9,007 nt of DNA from the NCBI GenBank assembly GCA_046728115.1, contig JBKPDW010000143.1:1-9007 (forward strand), in the 5' to 3' direction. The notes under the pieces were generated by a model that was not told the DNA's origin, ran no database searches, and saw nothing but the letters and a program-made list of their open reading frames with translations. This stretch comes from CAVSWN01 sp046728115. Lineage in GTDB: Bacteria > Acidobacteriota > Vicinamibacteria > Vicinamibacterales > CAVVIG01. Shown piece by piece: positions 7,524 to 9,007 of the stretch; within the stretch, counting starts at the first letter, position 1, and each line of letters starts with the position of its first letter. Position numbers and translations under genes: made by a program.

Positions 7524-7548
7524 TGTGCATCCGAGGAGCGGATGCACA
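7524..7548. terminator. Bidirectional terminator-like hairpin between convergent genes
   Basis: A perfect 10-bp stem (TGTGCATCCG / CGGATGCACA) with a 5-base loop AGGAG begins 22 bases after the monooxygenase stop and lies 67 bases beyond the sulfatase-TPR stop on the other strand. An outer pair GTCATT (7504-7509) and AATGAC (7551-7556) could extend it across an uneven internal loop. There is no long T-tract in the plus direction; in the minus direction a TTTT follows shortly after the stem. It could serve both genes. Confidence 0.6.
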
Positions 7549-7615
7549 GAAATGACCGTGCTGCCACGTAGGAGGCCACCGGCTGATTCAGGCCAGCTCA
7601 GCCGTGCTACGCTGG

Positions 7616-9007
7616 TCAGGGCGCGAACAGGCGCTGCGCAGCGGTGCGGATTTCGGCGGCACGCACCCGGTCGCCGAACGTCGTGAGGAGTCGCGCCGCG
7701 AGCGCGTATGTTTCGGGCGATGGAGACGCGCGGAGCATGGCAGTGATCGCGTCGTCCCGGTCGCGCTCGCGGTGTTCGGCGTGATAGAGATTGGCCAGGC
7801 TGGCGTGCGCCCACATGTTCGCGGGGAAGAACCGAATTTCTGCGCGATATTCGTTTTCCGCCTCCTCGAACCGGCCCAGGTGCGCAAGCGTATCGCCGGC
7901 ATACAAATGAAGCTCGGCGACTTGCCTGGTTCGGTTCCGGGATTCCTCTAGCGCCTGCCCGAACGACTCTATCGCGCGGCTGTAGGTACCGGCCGCATAT
8001 TGGATGCGACCCTCGACATACTGCGCCAGCGGCAGTGATGGATCTGCGGCCGCTGCCGCTGCGGCTTCCTGCCGCGCCGTGGCCGCATTCTCCTGTGCGA
8101 GTGCGATTCGCGCCAGCAGTTCGTGTGCCGCGGCGACATCGCGAGCCTCGCCTGAATCGGCCACCACCGTTGCGGCCGTCGCGCGGGCTTCGTCGAACTG
8201 CCTGCTCTTGAGGAGTGAGGACGCGAGCGCAAGCGCCCCGCTCGTACTCGTTGGATTCAACCGAAGCACCTGCCGATAAGCGTTGGCAGCGTCGCCGTGC
8301 CGGCCGACCTGACGCAGCAGCGTGCCGAGTTGAAACCACAAGTCCGGCATCGACGGCTCGGTCGTCAGGACTTTCTGCAACAGCTCGATTGCCGCGGGAA
8401 ACCTTTGCGCCTGGACGAGCTCGAGAACGCGGCGGTAGGTCTCCAACACCTCGATTTTGTCCTTCGGGTCCGCCAGGGCGTCACCGGATGTTTTCGGCGA
8501 AACGTCGGCTCGCGTGCTGACGTACCCGAGCGCGGCAAGTCGGGCACGCCGCTCCTCCGACACGCGCTCGGGATCCTCGAGCCGGGCTCTGGCGGCAATC
8601 CTCATGAGCGCCGACTTCATCGTGGCCGCCGTCTGCGGACGTTCAGCCCGGAGATTGTGCGATTCCGCCGAATCGGCGTAGAGGTCGTACAGCTCGTCGC
8701 GCGGGGCTCGGATGAACCTGTAACGTCCGTCGGTGAGGGCTGTCAGTTCGCTCCACCCGAAGTGAAATCGGCCGTACAGCGATTCCGCGTACACACCTGC
8801 GGCGGGCGACAGTAAAGCGTGCCCGGTTACCTCCGGTCGCAGCGACCGTCCATTGAGCGATGGCGGCACGGTTGCACCGACGAGATCCAGAACAGTCGGG
8901 ACCACATCGATGTGCTGAACGGGCTGTGTAACCCGCCGGCCGCACGACAGAGAACCAGGCATCTTGACGATCAACGGCACCCGCAGCGTTGCCTCGTAGA
9001 GCAAGAG
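7616..9007 (-). CDS. Sulfatase-TPR fusion protein, N-terminus outside window
   Basis: Partial gene: 463 codons are visible, open at the right edge, ending with TGA at 7618-7616. The first 160 or so visible residues are the C-terminal part of an alkaline-phosphatase-fold sulfatase: YEATLRVPLIVKMPG near the start, then HIDVVPTVLDLVG, and the terminal strand block ALTDGRYRFIRAPRDELYDLYAD with ESHNL. The catalytic Cys/Ser and most metal ligands lie outside the window, so activity cannot be judged. A linker containing RLAALGYVS (about 155-163) leads into a long helical region, about 185-463, with TPR-like repeats such as DLWFQLGTLLRQVGRHGDAA, AQYVEGRIQYAAGTYSRAIE and ELHLYAGDTLAHLGRFEEAE. This sulfatase-TPR architecture recurs in Acidobacteriota and related soil bacteria. 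A TTG at 9004 is internal, not the start. The gene converges on the monooxygenase across a 114-base gap. Confidence 0.9.
   Translation of the reverse strand, partial: LLLYEATLRVPLIVKMPGSLSCGRRVTQPVQHIDVVPTVLDLVGATVPPSLNGRSLRPEVTGHALLSPAAGVYAESLYGRFHFGWSELTALTDGRYRFIRAPRDELYDLYADSAESHNLRAERPQTAATMKSALMRIAARARLEDPERVSEERRARLAALGYVSTRADVSPKTSGDALADPKDKIEVLETYRRVLELVQAQRFPAAIELLQKVLTTEPSMPDLWFQLGTLLRQVGRHGDAANAYRQVLRLNPTSTSGALALASSLLKSRQFDEARATAATVVADSGEARDVAAAHELLARIALAQENAATARQEAAAAAAADPSLPLAQYVEGRIQYAAGTYSRAIESFGQALEESRNRTRQVAELHLYAGDTLAHLGRFEEAENEYRAEIRFFPANMWAHASLANLYHAEHRERDRDDAITAMLRASPSPETYALAARLLTTFGDRVRAAEIRTAAQRLFAP

Noticed and set aside
7431..8339. 302-codon minus-strand frame overlapping both the monooxygenase end and the sulfatase-TPR gene
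   Set aside because: It is out of frame with the TPR gene, crosses the terminator-like hairpin and shows no family resemblance; low-complexity Arg/Ala/Gly composition.
8365..8815. Overlapping open frames on both strands inside the TPR region (8297-8815 plus, 8365-8598 minus)
   Set aside because: No domain or ribosome site, and the true frame is fixed by sulfatase and TPR motifs.

Overview
The window comes from a GC-rich bacterial chromosome. Large secreted Asp-box propeller proteins in tandem, a sulfatase fused to tetratricopeptide repeats, and TTG starts with good Shine-Dalgarno sites fit a soil Acidobacteriota-like genome. This placement is an inference from gene content, not from a marker gene. 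No tRNA, rRNA, CRISPR array or phage gene was recognised.

Layout from left to right. Positions 1-1137 (minus, running off the left edge) and 1206-4010 (minus) are two adjacent, clearly homologous VPS10/sortilin-type Asp-box (BNR) propeller proteins, both with export signals. They are 68 bases apart and probably share one transcript from a good sigma70-like promoter at 4098-4125. Positions 4126-4380 hold no recognisable gene. Positions 4433-4795 (plus) are the 3' remnant of a DDE integrase-type transposase. Positions 4985-5669 (minus) are a decayed FAD-dependent monooxygenase: it lacks a start codon, has one frameshift and has lost its C-terminal half. Positions 5670-5908 are a divergent intergenic region. 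Positions 5909-7501 (plus) are a full-length class A FAD monooxygenase of a different subfamily, with a TTG start. A strong hairpin at 7524-7548 lies between it and the convergent gene at 7616-9007 (minus, running off the right edge), the C-terminal part of a sulfatase-TPR protein.

The genes do not form one obvious pathway. The two propellers are a tandem duplication with signs of local sequence homogenisation. The middle third (about 4.1-5.9 kb) looks like a rearrangement scar, where a broken transposase abuts a broken oxygenase. The intact monooxygenase beyond the scar has an arginine in place of the second glycine of its FAD-binding GxGxxG motif, which may make it inactive or be a sequence error. 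I found no convincing undescribed multi-gene system. The points most worth checking are the Arg17 substitution, the three cysteines shared by the propellers, and the 180-base near-identical stretch between them.
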